Shown: positions 1-11,413 of the stretch, one piece after another | Numbering within the stretch: position 1 is the first letter of the stretch | How the letters are laid out: every line of letters begins with the position of its first letter | Source: Trichoplax sp. H2 | Taxonomy: Eukaryota; Placozoa; Uniplacotomia; Trichoplacea | Direction of reading: 5' to 3' | NCBI GenBank assembly: GCA_003344405.1 | Contig: NOWV01000005.1 | Coordinates: 496,001 to 560,000, forward strand | DNA length: 64,000 nt | The notes under the pieces: generated by a model | The model's input: the letters and a program-made list of their open reading frames with translations, nothing else | The model's database searches: none | What the model was told of the DNA's origin: nothing | Translations under genes and position numbers: made by a program

Positions 1-69
1 TGCTATCCCAGATGACAAAAATAAGATCAGGTGGAGTTACAGTGCTACAGTATCTATACGCTTGTACCA
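1..69 (+). CDS. possible partial exon at left edge, unidentified
   Basis: The first 69 bases are open from position 3 and end at a good donor (CCA|GTAAGT, GT at 70-71). The predicted peptide includes MTKIRSGGVTVLQYLYACT. The gene body would lie to the left of the window. A second frame is also open over this short stretch, so the coding claim rests mainly on the donor. I do not recognise the protein, and no following exon could be joined with confidence. Confidence 0.25.
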
Positions 70-262
70 GTAAGTTGATTTAAAGTATATAACATTAATC
101 ATAATTATTGCATAAATATTATGCCGTATTGTATTTGATAAGAGCAGACGGTACCGTATCAAAATCTATTTAAGCAAAAATATCTTTGGCGATAAGGAGT
201 ATAAAACTTATTCATTTAAACTGACTATCGTACGCGCTATAAGATAATCTGATTAAAGATAA

Positions 263-537
263 CTAACTGTAATCGGAGCCAAACTTTTGACATCTCACGG
301 AACGTTCTCTTCCTGTTGTCTTATTTCTTTGAACCATTCTGGAAAAGATTATAACAGGTTTGGCAACAGGACTTATGTTAAGCTGTACTTCCGATTTAGA
401 TTTGCTAAATGCATTGTCGATCTCCACACAACAATCATCGGAAAAATTTTGCCATTTGCCTCCATCATCTTCCCATTGCCATATTACTTCTCCAGCAGAA
501 ATTTTAGGACGTTTTGATGCTGAATTACTTCTTGTAA
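263..537 (-). CDS. 3' terminal exon of a WWE-domain protein (partial)
   Basis: Seen: an open exon of 91 codons ending in TAG (263-265), with acceptor TTTAG at its 5' edge. The peptide begins TRSNSASKRPK and carries a WWE fold signature: VIWQWEDDGGKWQNF, then VEIDNAF, then a closing MVQRNKTTGRERSVRC. Known: WWE domains bind iso-ADP-ribose in poly-ADP-ribose and occur in PARPs, Deltex and RNF146-type E3 ligases. Here the domain is nearly at the C terminus (6 residues follow), which argues against Deltex, whose WWE pair is N-terminal. Earlier exons should lie at higher coordinates on this strand but I could not identify them between 540 and 5300. A methionine-initiated reading that runs through to 625 ignores the splice acceptor and is less likely. 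Confidence 0.6.
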
Positions 538-2323
538 CTAAATTTGCATGAAAATATATCAATATATGTATTAGAACTGAGTAGTAAAATAATAATCCAA
601 TTCTATTATGTACATTATAATACATACGTATATACTATACCCAATTGATGCCTTTTCGTGTGTTTAAGTAGCATGCAAAAAGCATATATCTACTATGATA
701 CACAGGTAATTATAGGATATATTTTTGTACGTTCTTCATAAGGTATTACTTGTAATATCATTTGCTATAGCCAATTCAACCCTCCCTTTATAGTAACAAT
801 CTGCGGATTGATGATTAAGCCTAGAGAGTTAACTTGCTACACGTGAAAATTGCAAAATCATAGTATACGAGTAGATATAATTGGTGACGAATCATATCGA
901 AATTCAGAAATCTATTAGTACAATAAAAATATTTCTATTCTTTCTTTTGGTAATACTTTGTTGTGTTAACCAATGTAAAGGATAATCGTCAAATAACAAG
1001 CATGATAAATATAATTTTGAGTATTAAAATGGCACCCGCTAATTGCTTCTTATTACAATATACTGTAATCTATATAATTATTACTATACTTATGAATTCA
1101 TGAGTATACTGTAGTACCAGCACAATTCAAAAGCATCTTTTATTGTTAATCAATGAGATAACTTTACGATAGCTATATCAGCAGTGTTATGTTTGCTAGT
1201 AATAAGTAGAATAATCATAAATTGATTTAAAAGAAACTAACTATACTATACTGTAGGATCCGGTAAAATTTGCGCAGGAATTAAAAGTTAAACATTTAAC
1301 CGGTCATTTCCATGCAGAGAACAGCAATACTGAATTAACTTCATATTTGCAATTGCATTTATCTTTCTATTTATAATGATTATGATTTAATATCTTTCAA
1401 ATTTTACAATCTATGCCGATGAAAGCTATATCATTCGAATTACCATCGACCAAGAGCATCCGATGCAAAAGTAGCTTAATTCAGTTTGTGACTGTCTTGA
1501 ACACGATTTAACGCCTTGGCAATGGTATTGCCGTTGTTGCCATGAAGCACCAATATAGCATACGATATGGTACCAATTTATAATACATTCGCTTACGATG
1601 ATGTTAATTATACTAATTATCCATCACAATTTATAAATTTTTTTTCGCCATTTTTCTTGTAGTAGATTTGCACCATTTTAATTCCTTCAACCATTTTATA
1701 ATTATAATATTAACAGACTTGTGCTAGTAAACAATGATGTTGTGAATGGTAGGCGAAATAGTTAGGCTTCAATAAACGACTGAAATACATTGTTCTCATT
1801 AGTTTATGTTACCCTACTGACTGACATTACTGCAGGTTTATATAGCATTTGCGTAATGATGGCACTTATGTTTTATTTCCATCTAAGTATATTGCGAGTA
1901 TTTGCAACATTATGATTTATTGTCAATTGAGTGGTGATGGCTAGCGTCGTATTATTATTGGGTTTTCATCTGAACTACATTCCACGTCTGCAATACTGCA
2001 ATTTTATTAGTAATTGAGAAGGATAGTTAACGGTTAGTTTGTAAGTTGATGGTTAAAAAAGATTACAGTCAGTGAAAATGATGAGAATGTCAGTTTAGTT
2101 TCATCTTCTTGTTATAAAGTTATCTTTATTATCATATAGTACACTAGATTACATCGCAACGTAGTACCAAGTGATGCCTTGCGCTATAATACGTATACAG
2201 TAGTCGAAGGAGATGATTTGCCAGATGGAAGATGTTTTGATTAGCACTAATCTATAACTTGATATTATATATTTAATGCTTAGACACACACGCAGGTGAT
2301 TGATTAGAATAGTGATGAATACT

Positions 2324-2438
2324 ACATAAAGTGCCTGTAGAAATTTCATGTTGTACAATTTCGTATATTACCATATCTCAACATAAAGTGCCTGTAGAAA
2401 TTTCATGTTGTACCATTTCGTATATTACCATATCTCAA
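2324..2438. repeat. direct tandem duplication, 57-bp period, two copies
   Basis: The segment beginning ACATAAAGTGCCTGTAGAAA at 2324 is repeated at 2381 with essentially one base change. Such near-identity implies a recent duplication. No coding role is visible. Confidence 0.85.
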
Positions 2439-2876
2439 ATCCAGTGTACTATATAGTAGGACAGAAAGATGATCTATATCATTTAGGATACACTTTAAGA
2501 CAAGACACTATCAAGGTTGGAGGTTTTTGTTGATGAAATCCCACTTATGATAGGATAAAGAAGTTGCAATCAGTTAGAGCTGTACTGTAGTAGAGCATCG
2601 ATCAAAGATTGGCTACTGCTGTACTGTACAGAATATAAGAATGATGCATGTGTACTCTAGTCAAAATAGTCAGTATTCAATCTCATAAGCAAAAGTAGAT
2701 CCGTATTTTTAACTACATTACCTATCTTTCTTCTACTCTGCATGATGTTGTACCAAGTTGCACCTACAGGTGAGATAGCATGTTATCAACTTGTTCTCGC
2801 AAACTATCCTTCAACCTGTACGAACTAGTTTGATATCCATTAAATGAAATTCTTGAAAATAAACCTTACCAATTAG

Positions 2877-3010
2877 AATGAGTCCCTAACGAAATTGTTG
2901 ATGGATAGAGCCAAAGATGAAATTGAAAAGCTAATTTCTCCGCTTATTCCTATTAATTTGAGCTCATTGAGAGGACAGCAAGCTCAGTATATCCTCGTGC
3001 AGCTGCTCAG
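2877..3010 (+). CDS. possible internal exon, unidentified
   Basis: Open stretch with acceptor CAATTAG (2871-2876) and donor CTCAG|GTACCC. It encodes a helical-looking peptide that contains MDRAKDEIEKLISPLIP and ends QYILVQLLR. Phase is 0 in, 2 out. No partner exon was found on either side and I do not recognise the family. It could be a stray exon of an unannotated gene or a remnant of a mobile element. Confidence 0.25.
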
Positions 3011-3310
3011 GTACCCGTAGTCGAGCAGATAGTAAATATAAATACTGTATATAGCTTACTATATACAACGGAGGGAGTGTCATCCCTGACGTACGTCACC
3101 CTATCTATAATAAGATAGCTAAGACCAAGGTGACGTACATGCGTGGAATGCCATTGAAGCCAGAGGACAAGTTGGTACACGCCAGTGAGCATGCGTACAG
3201 TACAGTACAGAATTAAAAAGACCAAGGTGGTGTACAGTACAGTACTGTACTGTAGTCACCACAAACACACTGTACTGTACAGTACAATGTACTGTACACC
3301 ACAGTAGTAA
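3010..3310. repeat. cluster of GTAC-rich palindromes
   Basis: Several inverted repeats built from GTAC/ACGT words. Examples are TGACGTACGTCA near 3088, and a 22-base perfect palindrome of alternating TACAG/CTGTA units around 3233-3254 flanked by GTGGTG and CACCAC. The phrase GACCAAGGTG occurs twice (near 3122 and 3220), which suggests a duplicated unit that diverged. Could form cruciforms; function unknown. Confidence 0.6.
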
Positions 3311-5303
3311 AGGCCTTCATGGTATGGTCCGGTATGGACCAGGGTCTCCTGTTAACAACGGGCTGTAAGACGATATGACGGATATGCAAGTAGTACACAT
3401 GACGTCATAGACTACGACAGACGGAACGAGACGTAGGACAAAACCGCGTAACTTTGCTAAGGTGTACAATTGGCTCCTTAGCAACAACACTGCTGTGTCA
3501 CGTTAGCAACGGTGTCATGTTTGTCGTCGGGGTAAGACCCCAAGTGCTGTTATGGCCATCACTAATCCAGTCTATTCACACATTACTCTTTCATGATTGA
3601 GTAGCTTAACGTACATCGCAGACAAACCTGAGTTTATTGCTACGATTGACGTCGTTAAAAATATAATAATAATAATTAGCAATTATAATGTTCAAAATCA
3701 AGGTACAAATCCTAATAACAACTGTCTTTGCTTTATCATGAGCATCCTAAAGAACTTACAATGATATAGTTAGTGGTTAGCCTTATCATGAAATAATTAT
3801 CATTGATCGAATTTCCATATCGCTGAATATTGTGGTTCAAGTTGAGCACAAACTGTCTGCATCGTGAGACAATCATTTCATCAATAATTAATCTATAGGT
3901 AAGAATGATGAAACAGCACTATCACTCTTCGTTTTTCAAGTTTTCATCAGTAAACGTCATTTCTTTTTTAAATAGCAGTATTAGTATATCCTCTTTCTAG
4001 ATATTATTCTTGACAGCAGCATCTTTGCTGTATTTCTAACTATTTCAGAATAATTTATTCACTAGCGAGTATATAGTCATACACTGATTTTAAAAATCAA
4101 ATATAGTAAATCTCAATGCATGATACTAGAGTAAAAAAAAAATAAGAAAAATGATATCATTTTTCTAGCTCAGTAGAAATGATAATACATCAAATACGTA
4201 ATAAAACCTATTTAGCTGCAATACTTAAAGAGTTAGTATTTTAATAAATAAAACTTCTACAGCAGATAGTAGAAATATAAGTTATGACGATCATCCTGGA
4301 AATTAAATGTATATTGCGTTATTTCATCGTCGATACAACAATATCATAACATCTAGAAATTGATAATAGTTAAATTAAATGAAAAGATTAAGTAACACAG
4401 CAACAGAATGACTTCTGTCTTTAAAAATTGACAAGGAACGATACTAAATACAAAAACTTCATGTACGAAAGTTAACAGGTTAAAATATTATCATGTATAT
4501 TTTATAGAGGATAACAGAATAGTTTATTTCAATAGAACCAATCGCATCAATTAAAACATTTTCTACGATACTCTTTCTTTATCCAGTACCACCAATTATA
4601 ACATTACGTTTAACATAGAAGAGCCACATTAGTGGCTGGTAAATTAATGCATATTCGAATTCGAATAAAAAAACTGAAATAATTCTACAGTGATTAACTA
4701 AATTGTTGATTGCCTATTGCTGGCATTGTTTCCATATTTTAGCAGTAATATAGAATAACTATATTATAACTCATAATACAGTATACCATAATTAAATTAG
4801 CAGTGTATATAATAACGGTATTATAAAATCACTAAATAGATACAATATTCTCATGCTTTTCGATTTTACTGCAATCAAGAAATGTTTTTCATCTTATTTA
4901 CTTTAATTAATAGATAGACAACAAGACAAACAAGTCCACGACGACCTTGATTTATCTTTCAATTATGACCAAGCAATTTTAACTTTGCTTTATTTTTATC
5001 GACGATTATTGTCTGACTCCCGATACCCGTCATCAAAAATTTTTTATAAATTTTATAAAGTACTTTACTAATTACTGTAAAGTAATCGCAGTGAATTTAT
5101 ACAGCATCACCAATTACTAAAAGCGGCGTACAAGTGGTATTTTTTTGTACGATTGATACTTATAAATTACTTTCAACGATGACAGTTTTATCGTTACTGG
5201 CGCGGTTACTTTATTAATTATATTTCATTAATGACTAATGAAAAGCATTAATTAGAAAAACAACTAACGTATAGACAGTAAATTAGTAGAGACTACATTC
5301 ATC

Positions 5304-8106
5304 ATGGAAGAATTAAATGATGCTGGCTTGGATCATATCCATCAAGCTACTATATTAAATGATCAAGCGAGTATAATGAGCTTGGTTCAAAGTAATCATC
5401 GATTACTTGAACTGAGAACGAACGATTCCAAATGGGTAACGCCATTGTTGTTAGCATGCGAAAAAGGTGTTGTACCAACAATAAGAACATTAGTTGAACT
5501 TGATGCTCAAGTCGATGTCTTAAATGGTAATAATCAAAATATTATTCAAGTCGCAACCCTTCATAATCGTATTTCTGCATTGGAATATTTTGTTCGATTA
5601 CAACGTAAAGATATACCTGTATTTAAAGTACTCATTTTTATGATCAATATGGATTCATCGCCTGATACAGAAAAGGCTGCTGAGGCATTAACAGCATTAA
5701 TTAAAATGGGCAATATTGACAAAAATCAGTTTTATTCTCATCCTAATAGCATATCAGCTCTAGTAAAAATGTTGAAAAATTCGTATATTGACGACGCTAG
5801 GGTTCATATATTAGATTTAGTGAATTTAATTATATCTGAAGAAAGTGTCCATAAAGCTTTTGTTGATGAAGACGGTATTACTATCATTATCAAGTTGTTG
5901 AACTCAAGCAGAGAAGATGAAATCATACATGCTTTATGCATATTAAAGGAAATTGGATTACATGATGATTACAAAGCTATATTGTCGTCCTCTGGTGGTA
6001 TAACTCAAATTATCAAATTGATTGGTAACACCAAAAATGAAGTTATACAAAGCGAAGGTACTAAAGCGTTAGCTAACTTTTCTCGTTGTAGCCCATTTAT
6101 CCAATCCACTATTGGTACCAATGGTGGTATCACTGTTGTAGTTCATTTATTAAGAAACTCATCGTCAACAGTTGTCTTATTGCCAGCCACACTAGCGCTT
6201 GCTAATTTTGTGAAATTACATCAAGAGAATCAAATGACTGCTTTAAAATTAAACGCAGTTACACCATTAATGAAATTGATGAGACATAAAATACGCGATA
6301 TTCAAATAAATGCTGTTCGCGCAATTCATGCTATTGCTGAACGTAATCCCAGTGCTCAGCAAGATATTTGGCAAAGATCAGGTTTAGTACCGTTGATTAA
6401 CACCTTAAAAAGGACCCGACAACAAGAATTTCAAGAAGCGACAGCAGAAGCGTTGTGGGCTTTAGCTGGAACGGAAGATGATGGCCAACGTAACATGGCT
6501 AAACTTGTTGGAATTAACGTCTTAGTTAGTTTACTCGGAACTTTATCCGATAAATTGCACTTTATCAGTTCTGAAGCATTACGTGTTTTAGGTGATGGAT
6601 CTGATACTAAAAAAGATGCAATTGCATCCGAAGGGGGTATATCACAATTAGTTAGAATATTAAATTCAGCGCGTCAACAAGTTCATTTAAGTGCAATCCG
6701 CACACTGCGTATATTAGTCATGCATATTGGTTATAAGCCACATGTAAATAATCAACGGTTAGTCGCTCAAGCTGGTGGAATCCGATTATTAGTGAAATTT
6801 TTAACGCAAAATCGTCCAGAGTTAATCCAGGTTGAAGCAGCATTAACATTATCATATACTGCTTTAAATAATAAGGACGTCATCCAGTTAATTTATAAGG
6901 AAGATTTTAATTATATCCTTATCCTAAGGCTTATGTACTCCAAAGATGATCTAGTACGACTATTAGCTGGTTCAGCATTAGCAACATTTGCCTTCAATAA
7001 CAATGTGCAACAAAAACAGATTGCGTTAGCTGGTGGCGTTCGCTATCATTCGCTTTTACCTTTCCTACAAAGTCAAGATGAATTTTATTGTGCTAATGCT
7101 GCATTTCAAGTTGCTGTCCTTTCGCGAATAATACCTGATGAGGAACCAGCAACTTCGTCAGCAATTGGCATTAAAGTTTTAGTCGATTTATTAGACTCTA
7201 AGAATCAAAAATCTCAAGCACTAGCAGCAAATTGCATCGCTCGCTTAGGTCATACACGTGCTGGAATTCCGTCTGCTATAGTTTCTATAGGGGCTGTACC
7301 GCGATTAGCTAAGCTGCTAACATCATCGTCAGAGTTATGTCGTGAAGCCGCAGCAAAAGCTTTAGGATATCTAACTGCTAATCCTATGGGTGAAAGACAA
7401 CTATTAAGTATTTGTCGCCGTGATCAGTATTTGGTAAAAATATTATTGCATCATACCGGCAAAGGTGGCGTCTCAAAAGCCTTTCTACATGGCTGGAAGC
7501 ATTCAAAAAGGGTTGGATTGCCACCAATCAAGTGAGTACTGTACTATAGCCTACAGTAATAAGTTTTCAATTATTTATTAATTATCATCTATTTTATCAT
7601 TCTGAACGTACGGTAGTACTAGCAGTGTAAAATGTAAGAAATTTTACCGTGATTATGTACTTTAAACATTTGTAGCGGGATTTGATAAAAGATCGTTTTT
7701 AATTTACTACCTCTAGAGAGAGCAGCAATACAGCTTCAAGAATTTTTCATACTGAATACGAAAATAGAAAAACTAGAGGTAATTTATCACAACAGAAAAC
7801 AAACAATAACTACTATTTCTGTAATGCATTCATAACGTACATAATAGTAAACTAGGTTGCTATGATCACAAGACTTAAAAACAGTCTAATCGGTGAAAAT
7901 TAAAAAAGATTTAGTATAACGTTTGCTTATATTCATTTGTAAAATTAGAGCGCGGAGATACATTCCTTGTCACATTTGGTCAATATGAACCTGAACAACT
8001 GGAAATTAACGATCCCGTGCAAAGTAACAGTAGACCTCCTTCACCAATAGGACATGATGACGGAGTTGAAACTCAATCTAATGTATCGGAAGCTATTGCT
8101 TACTGA
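5304..8106 (+). CDS. ANKAR: ankyrin and armadillo repeat-containing protein (ANKAR-like)
   Basis: Three coding exons: 5304-7531, 7717-7778, 7949-8106; 815 codons plus stop. The first exon reads through its donor (ATCAA|GTGAGT) into a TGA at once, so the true C terminus lies in the two small exons, whose phases (2, then 1) close exactly. Residues about 20-110 form ankyrin-type repeats (TPLLLACEKGVVPTIRTLVE). From about 130 to 730 there is a run of armadillo repeats, recognisable as repeated GGI..LV.LL and A..AL..L segments. The tail after about 740 is polar and ends SEAIAY. Known: human ANKAR is longer (about 1,430 residues); this protein matches its C-terminal ankyrin-plus-ARM part, so upstream exons may exist or the gene may be a shorter ancestral form. 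Function is poorly known; ARM arrays are protein-binding scaffolds. The 3' end faces CIAO2B. Confidence 0.85.
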
Positions 8107-9136
8107 ATTTAATATTGCTGATAAAATCAATTTAAATCGTTTATTTGTATTTAATGTAATATACTATTAGTAATGATTGAAAAATAAATTTCGTTATTGA
8201 TACAGTTAACTCAAATTTAATTTCACATTTTGACTAGTTGAATTATTAAGGAATTGTAGAGGGTAGAGCCTAATACAATACCTAAATAGCAAGATAATTC
8301 TATATACGAGAATTACAATTCTGTATAGAGGTAAGAAATTTCTTACCTCTATGATACTCTAGTATTGTATATTAATACCAACTTACAGATTCCAGCTAAA
8401 CCTAACCACTGTATATTCCCATGTATAAATAACAGCAACTACATTAGTAGACGTACATGGGTATAAATCAGCATTCTATGCAGGGAATACATCAATTTGT
8501 AAATATCGTTAAAAATCATTGCCAATAAAATTAAAAATGATTTCTTCAAAGAATGGATTGTTATACAACACCTTAGTAACAATCAAAATACAAAATACTG
8601 CCTAAAATAAGTTATTGTTAATAGTCAACAATAAAGCTTTATCACTAAACCAGACAGGAATAATATTTTATTTTTGTCAGCAATTAAAGATGATAAACAC
8701 ACAATCTTGATGTTTCTAGAACCAGTAAAATTAAGTTTTCTATGTAATTAAAAAATTCTTCAATTATAATGAATACTTTAGTTTCATAGTTTACAAGAAG
8801 CTAATTCATAATGGATTAGGGGATAAATTACTTCTTCTCACTTGCTACGTATAACTTTATTCAAATAGACATTGTATAGTTTCTATTAATATTGAATAAA
8901 GAAACGGAACAAGCATTGGGTAATAATTCAGATCTGAATACACAGTGCATGCATACATATGTATAAAACACTTAATCATGTGATATGATCCGCTAAATTA
9001 CGGGTTTTGATTACTTATACAATAATCAGAAAAGTGCAGGTTCGTTGCATTATAGCAGACATTTTTGGAGTGAATTTCGCCGCTGTAGAAAATTGGAAGT
9101 TTATATACATTTCTTAAAATCGTAAATTACGTCAAT
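8107..9136. other. convergent intergenic region, ANKAR-like / CIAO2B
   Basis: Between two converging 3' ends. It contains 3' UTR sequence for both genes and a 26-bp perfect palindrome at 8326-8351. No gene seen. Confidence 0.6.
8326..8351. repeat. 26-bp perfect palindrome
   Basis: The half-site TAGAGGTAAGAAA is followed immediately by its exact reverse complement. It sits about 220 bases after the stop of the ANKAR-like gene and could fold as a hairpin in its 3' UTR. There is no T-run to suggest a Pol III terminator. Confidence 0.75.
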
Positions 9137-11413
9137 TCAATCCATAGCTAAACATTGATTGACTACTTTTAATAAGTTACTGTTTTCCATAGCTGCAGCA
9201 ACGCGTTCTTTATCGGCTAGTTGTTTATTCACTATAAAACAGTGACAGGTAGCGATATTAGAAACAGATTGACAGTACGCTTGTTGTCAAATGTGATTTT
9301 ACATCTGTAAGATTAGTTATTTGTGATTATGAGTTTCAGGTAGAGTTGAACTTGTAAGTTTAAATTTACTTACAACACCAACATTATTTAATTAAAATTC
9401 TGCCATGGCCACCAACTGTGATAATAATGCAGTAATTAAGTATAATCCTCACCTGCGATTTCAGAAGAATGAGACCCTGGCGTGACCGTGATATCAACCT
9501 GTAAAATAAATGAATATAGTTTAAAGTATTCGCGCACAGATCTGCGCAAAATTTATTGCTCTTTTAGTAGCAAAGTGAATATATGCCGAGTTGGATAGTA
9601 TAATGCACAGGAACAATAAACTATACGAGTACTGTACAATCTATTTGGTTTGCAGTTGTGTATTTAGTAATATAGTTGACCGGTACCCTGCGATCATACT
9701 CATCGTCCAAACGAAGATTTGCCACCTAAAAGTATTTACATGCTATAGTACTGCAGGAACTACTAAAAAGGAAAGAAAGAGGGATGTTAAACGGCAAAAA
9801 CAAAGTGGAGCTCTATCCTTTTTAGTAGTCCTTGTATAAAATATCATTTTAAGATCAATTTGCGCACGCGTATTAGATCTCGTAGAGAATAAAAAATTCT
9901 GGAGGTAACGGGGTTCGAACCCGTGGCCTCTCGCATGCAAAGCGAGCGCTCTACCGCTGAGCTATACCCCCCAGTTCCTGGCGGTATAGCTCTTATAGAT
10001 TATAAAACTCGAACGAGGATGACCGCCACCATTCTACATACTATAGAGTTGTAGTTATAGTTACATGCTGCTAGCTTTTGGAAAGGACATTGATGGACCT
10101 GCATGTAACTCTTTAGGGTCCATGATCATCCACTTTCTAAGCTTTAAATTACAGCAGTTATCACAAAACAAGTTAAACTGCTGTACTATACATTAGGCTT
10201 ATTGTTCACGTACTGTACTCAATTAGTTGATTAATTTAGAACCAAACAAGAATGTTATGTAATGTGCAGTATTTACATCCTAGATGTTACTAAGGAATTA
10301 ATAATTAGTTTACAAAATGTATCGAATAGGATTTTATTTTTAGTTAAAAATTATTGCCACATTGCGGGTAGCGGATACCTTGTATGTCATAAATACATTA
10401 ATATACTGGAATGATATCTAGTAGTTCGTAAAATGGCAGTAACATACCAGCACCTACCTTAAATCTTTCAGGTAACGATCTAATGAGACGCACACGTATA
10501 CACAAGCCAATCAATGTAGCCATACTACAATGTGGAATAGTCGGTGTAAAGTGAACTTTAACAAAGTTGTTATCATCGTCCACGTCAATTTTGCATTCCT
10601 CTACAACATTTAGCTCTTCTAGTGTTAGTGGATGTTCAGGATCGTTGATTGATCGAATAATATGTATCAAAGAGTTAAGGTAATAGATAAATAGCATGAG
10701 ATTGAATAGAATGTCAGATATTCTCAAGAACATTGCATTCTTAGAGTTAATATAATCATAAAGTAGCTTAGAAAAATAATAAAGATATCAATGATACTAA
10801 AAGTCACGGTTATTTACAGCATATTATAGACCGTACTATTCGTACATAATAAAATTCAGCAGACAGTAAGTAGAATTACATGATAAATTAAAGAAAAATA
10901 ATTCGCGTTAATATAATAATTATTATACGCTCAAATACATGCAGAAATCTTCAACTTAACGAAATAAGAAGGTACCGTTCGACCTGCAACGAGAAGCTCT
11001 TCAAGAAGGTCAACACTATACACGTAGTGTATAATATATACACTTCGACTACAAGTTCTCATCATTGTATTATCTATTATGTTATAAGCTATGATTTCGT
11101 TGCTGCATTCGCTTTTTTATTACACCTTAATGAGAATAGACCTAGCGTGATGACTACATCGACGAATTCGAAGATTTGATCACGAGCCTAATAGAAGTAA
11201 CATTACTATCATTTGCACACTATTTTACTACCAGTAGACAAATACACAATAACAAATAATTCAAGTTTGTAGGATATCAAATATCTCTCGTTCGTCAATT
11301 TTATCCACGATATTATCATCTAATTCTTCGGGAAGTATTTCTCTTTCTTTCGATTTCGAAAACACCGTGGGATTGATATTTTCCAATCCGATGGCACTAG
11401 AAAATTTCGACAT
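9137..11413 (-). CDS. CIAO2B: cytosolic iron-sulfur assembly component 2B (MIP18, FAM96B)
   Basis: Four coding exons in transcript order: 11278-11413, 10458-10663, 9453-9498, 9137-9231; 160 residues against 163 in human. Known role: part of the CIA targeting complex (with CIAO1 and MMS19) that delivers 4Fe-4S clusters to cytosolic and nuclear apo-proteins such as polymerases and helicases. Seen: a short acidic N-terminal segment with EREIFD, then the MIP18/DUF59 core with [19 protein letters not shown], the conserved [10 protein letters not shown] (the reactive Cys is about residue 91), [17 protein letters not shown], and the C-terminal helix [13 protein letters not shown]...VVNQC. Exon 1 joins exon 2 only if the first intron is AT-AC (donor ATATCCTA, branch-like CCTTAAC, acceptor GATAC); this restores [12 protein letters not shown] exactly as in the family. 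Intron 2 (9499-10457) hosts a tRNA gene and a hairpin element. The 5' end is divergent from OXA1L. Confidence 0.93.
9752..9836. mobile_element. MITE-like inverted-repeat element, copy A
   Basis: Terminal arms of 21 bases (9752-9772 and 9816-9836) match in about 18 positions. The left arm begins TGCAGGAACTACT. The inner part is purine-rich and carries no coding. It lies in CIAO2B intron 2, just beside the tRNA. Its ends match those of the hairpin at 18814-18865, which implies a dispersed family rather than chance. Confidence 0.55.
9900..9971 (-). tRNA. tRNA-Ala (anticodon UGC)
   Basis: A 72-nt intronless cloverleaf: acceptor GGGGGTA/TACCTCC with the G3-U70 wobble pair that marks alanine tRNAs, discriminator A, anticodon stem CTCGC/GCGAG with loop TTTGCAT (anticodon TGC), and T stem ACGGG/CCCGT around TTCGAAC. 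Internal A box (TAGCTCAGCGGTAGAGC) and B box (GGTTCGAAC) are intact, so it should be a working Pol III gene. It is nested in intron 2 of CIAO2B on the same strand. CCA is not encoded, as expected in a eukaryote. Confidence 0.96.
10030..10135. repeat. nested inverted repeats
   Basis: GTTACATGC pairs with GCATGTAAC, and within and overlapping it ATGGACC pairs with GGTCCAT. These are two interleaved short inverted repeats just upstream of the tRNA in CIAO2B intron 2. Origin unknown. Confidence 0.4.

Larger units (their letters stand above)
538..5303. other. intergenic gap with repeats and weak coding traces
   Basis: AT-rich DNA with no complete gene recognised. It holds a 57-bp tandem duplication (2324-2438), a possible exon (2877-3010) and a cluster of GTAC-rich palindromes (about 3085-3310). 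Short open stretches on the + strand near 1257-1373 and 1412-1470 look protein-like (for example YADESYIIRITIDQEHPMQK) but lack matching splice sites. The last 700 bases before 5304 are the presumed promoter of the ANKAR-like gene; no specific element is recognised. Confidence 0.5.

Noticed and set aside
7532-7537. TGA straight after the first ANKAR-like exon taken as the end of the protein
   Set aside because: The TGA lies inside a consensus donor (GTGAGT), and two downstream exons continue the frame with exact phase.
10664-10733. Methionine-initiated N terminus read straight upstream of CIAO2B exon 2
   Set aside because: Gives a hydrophobic leader unlike any CIAO2 protein; the AT-AC join to 11278-11413 gives the conserved N terminus instead.
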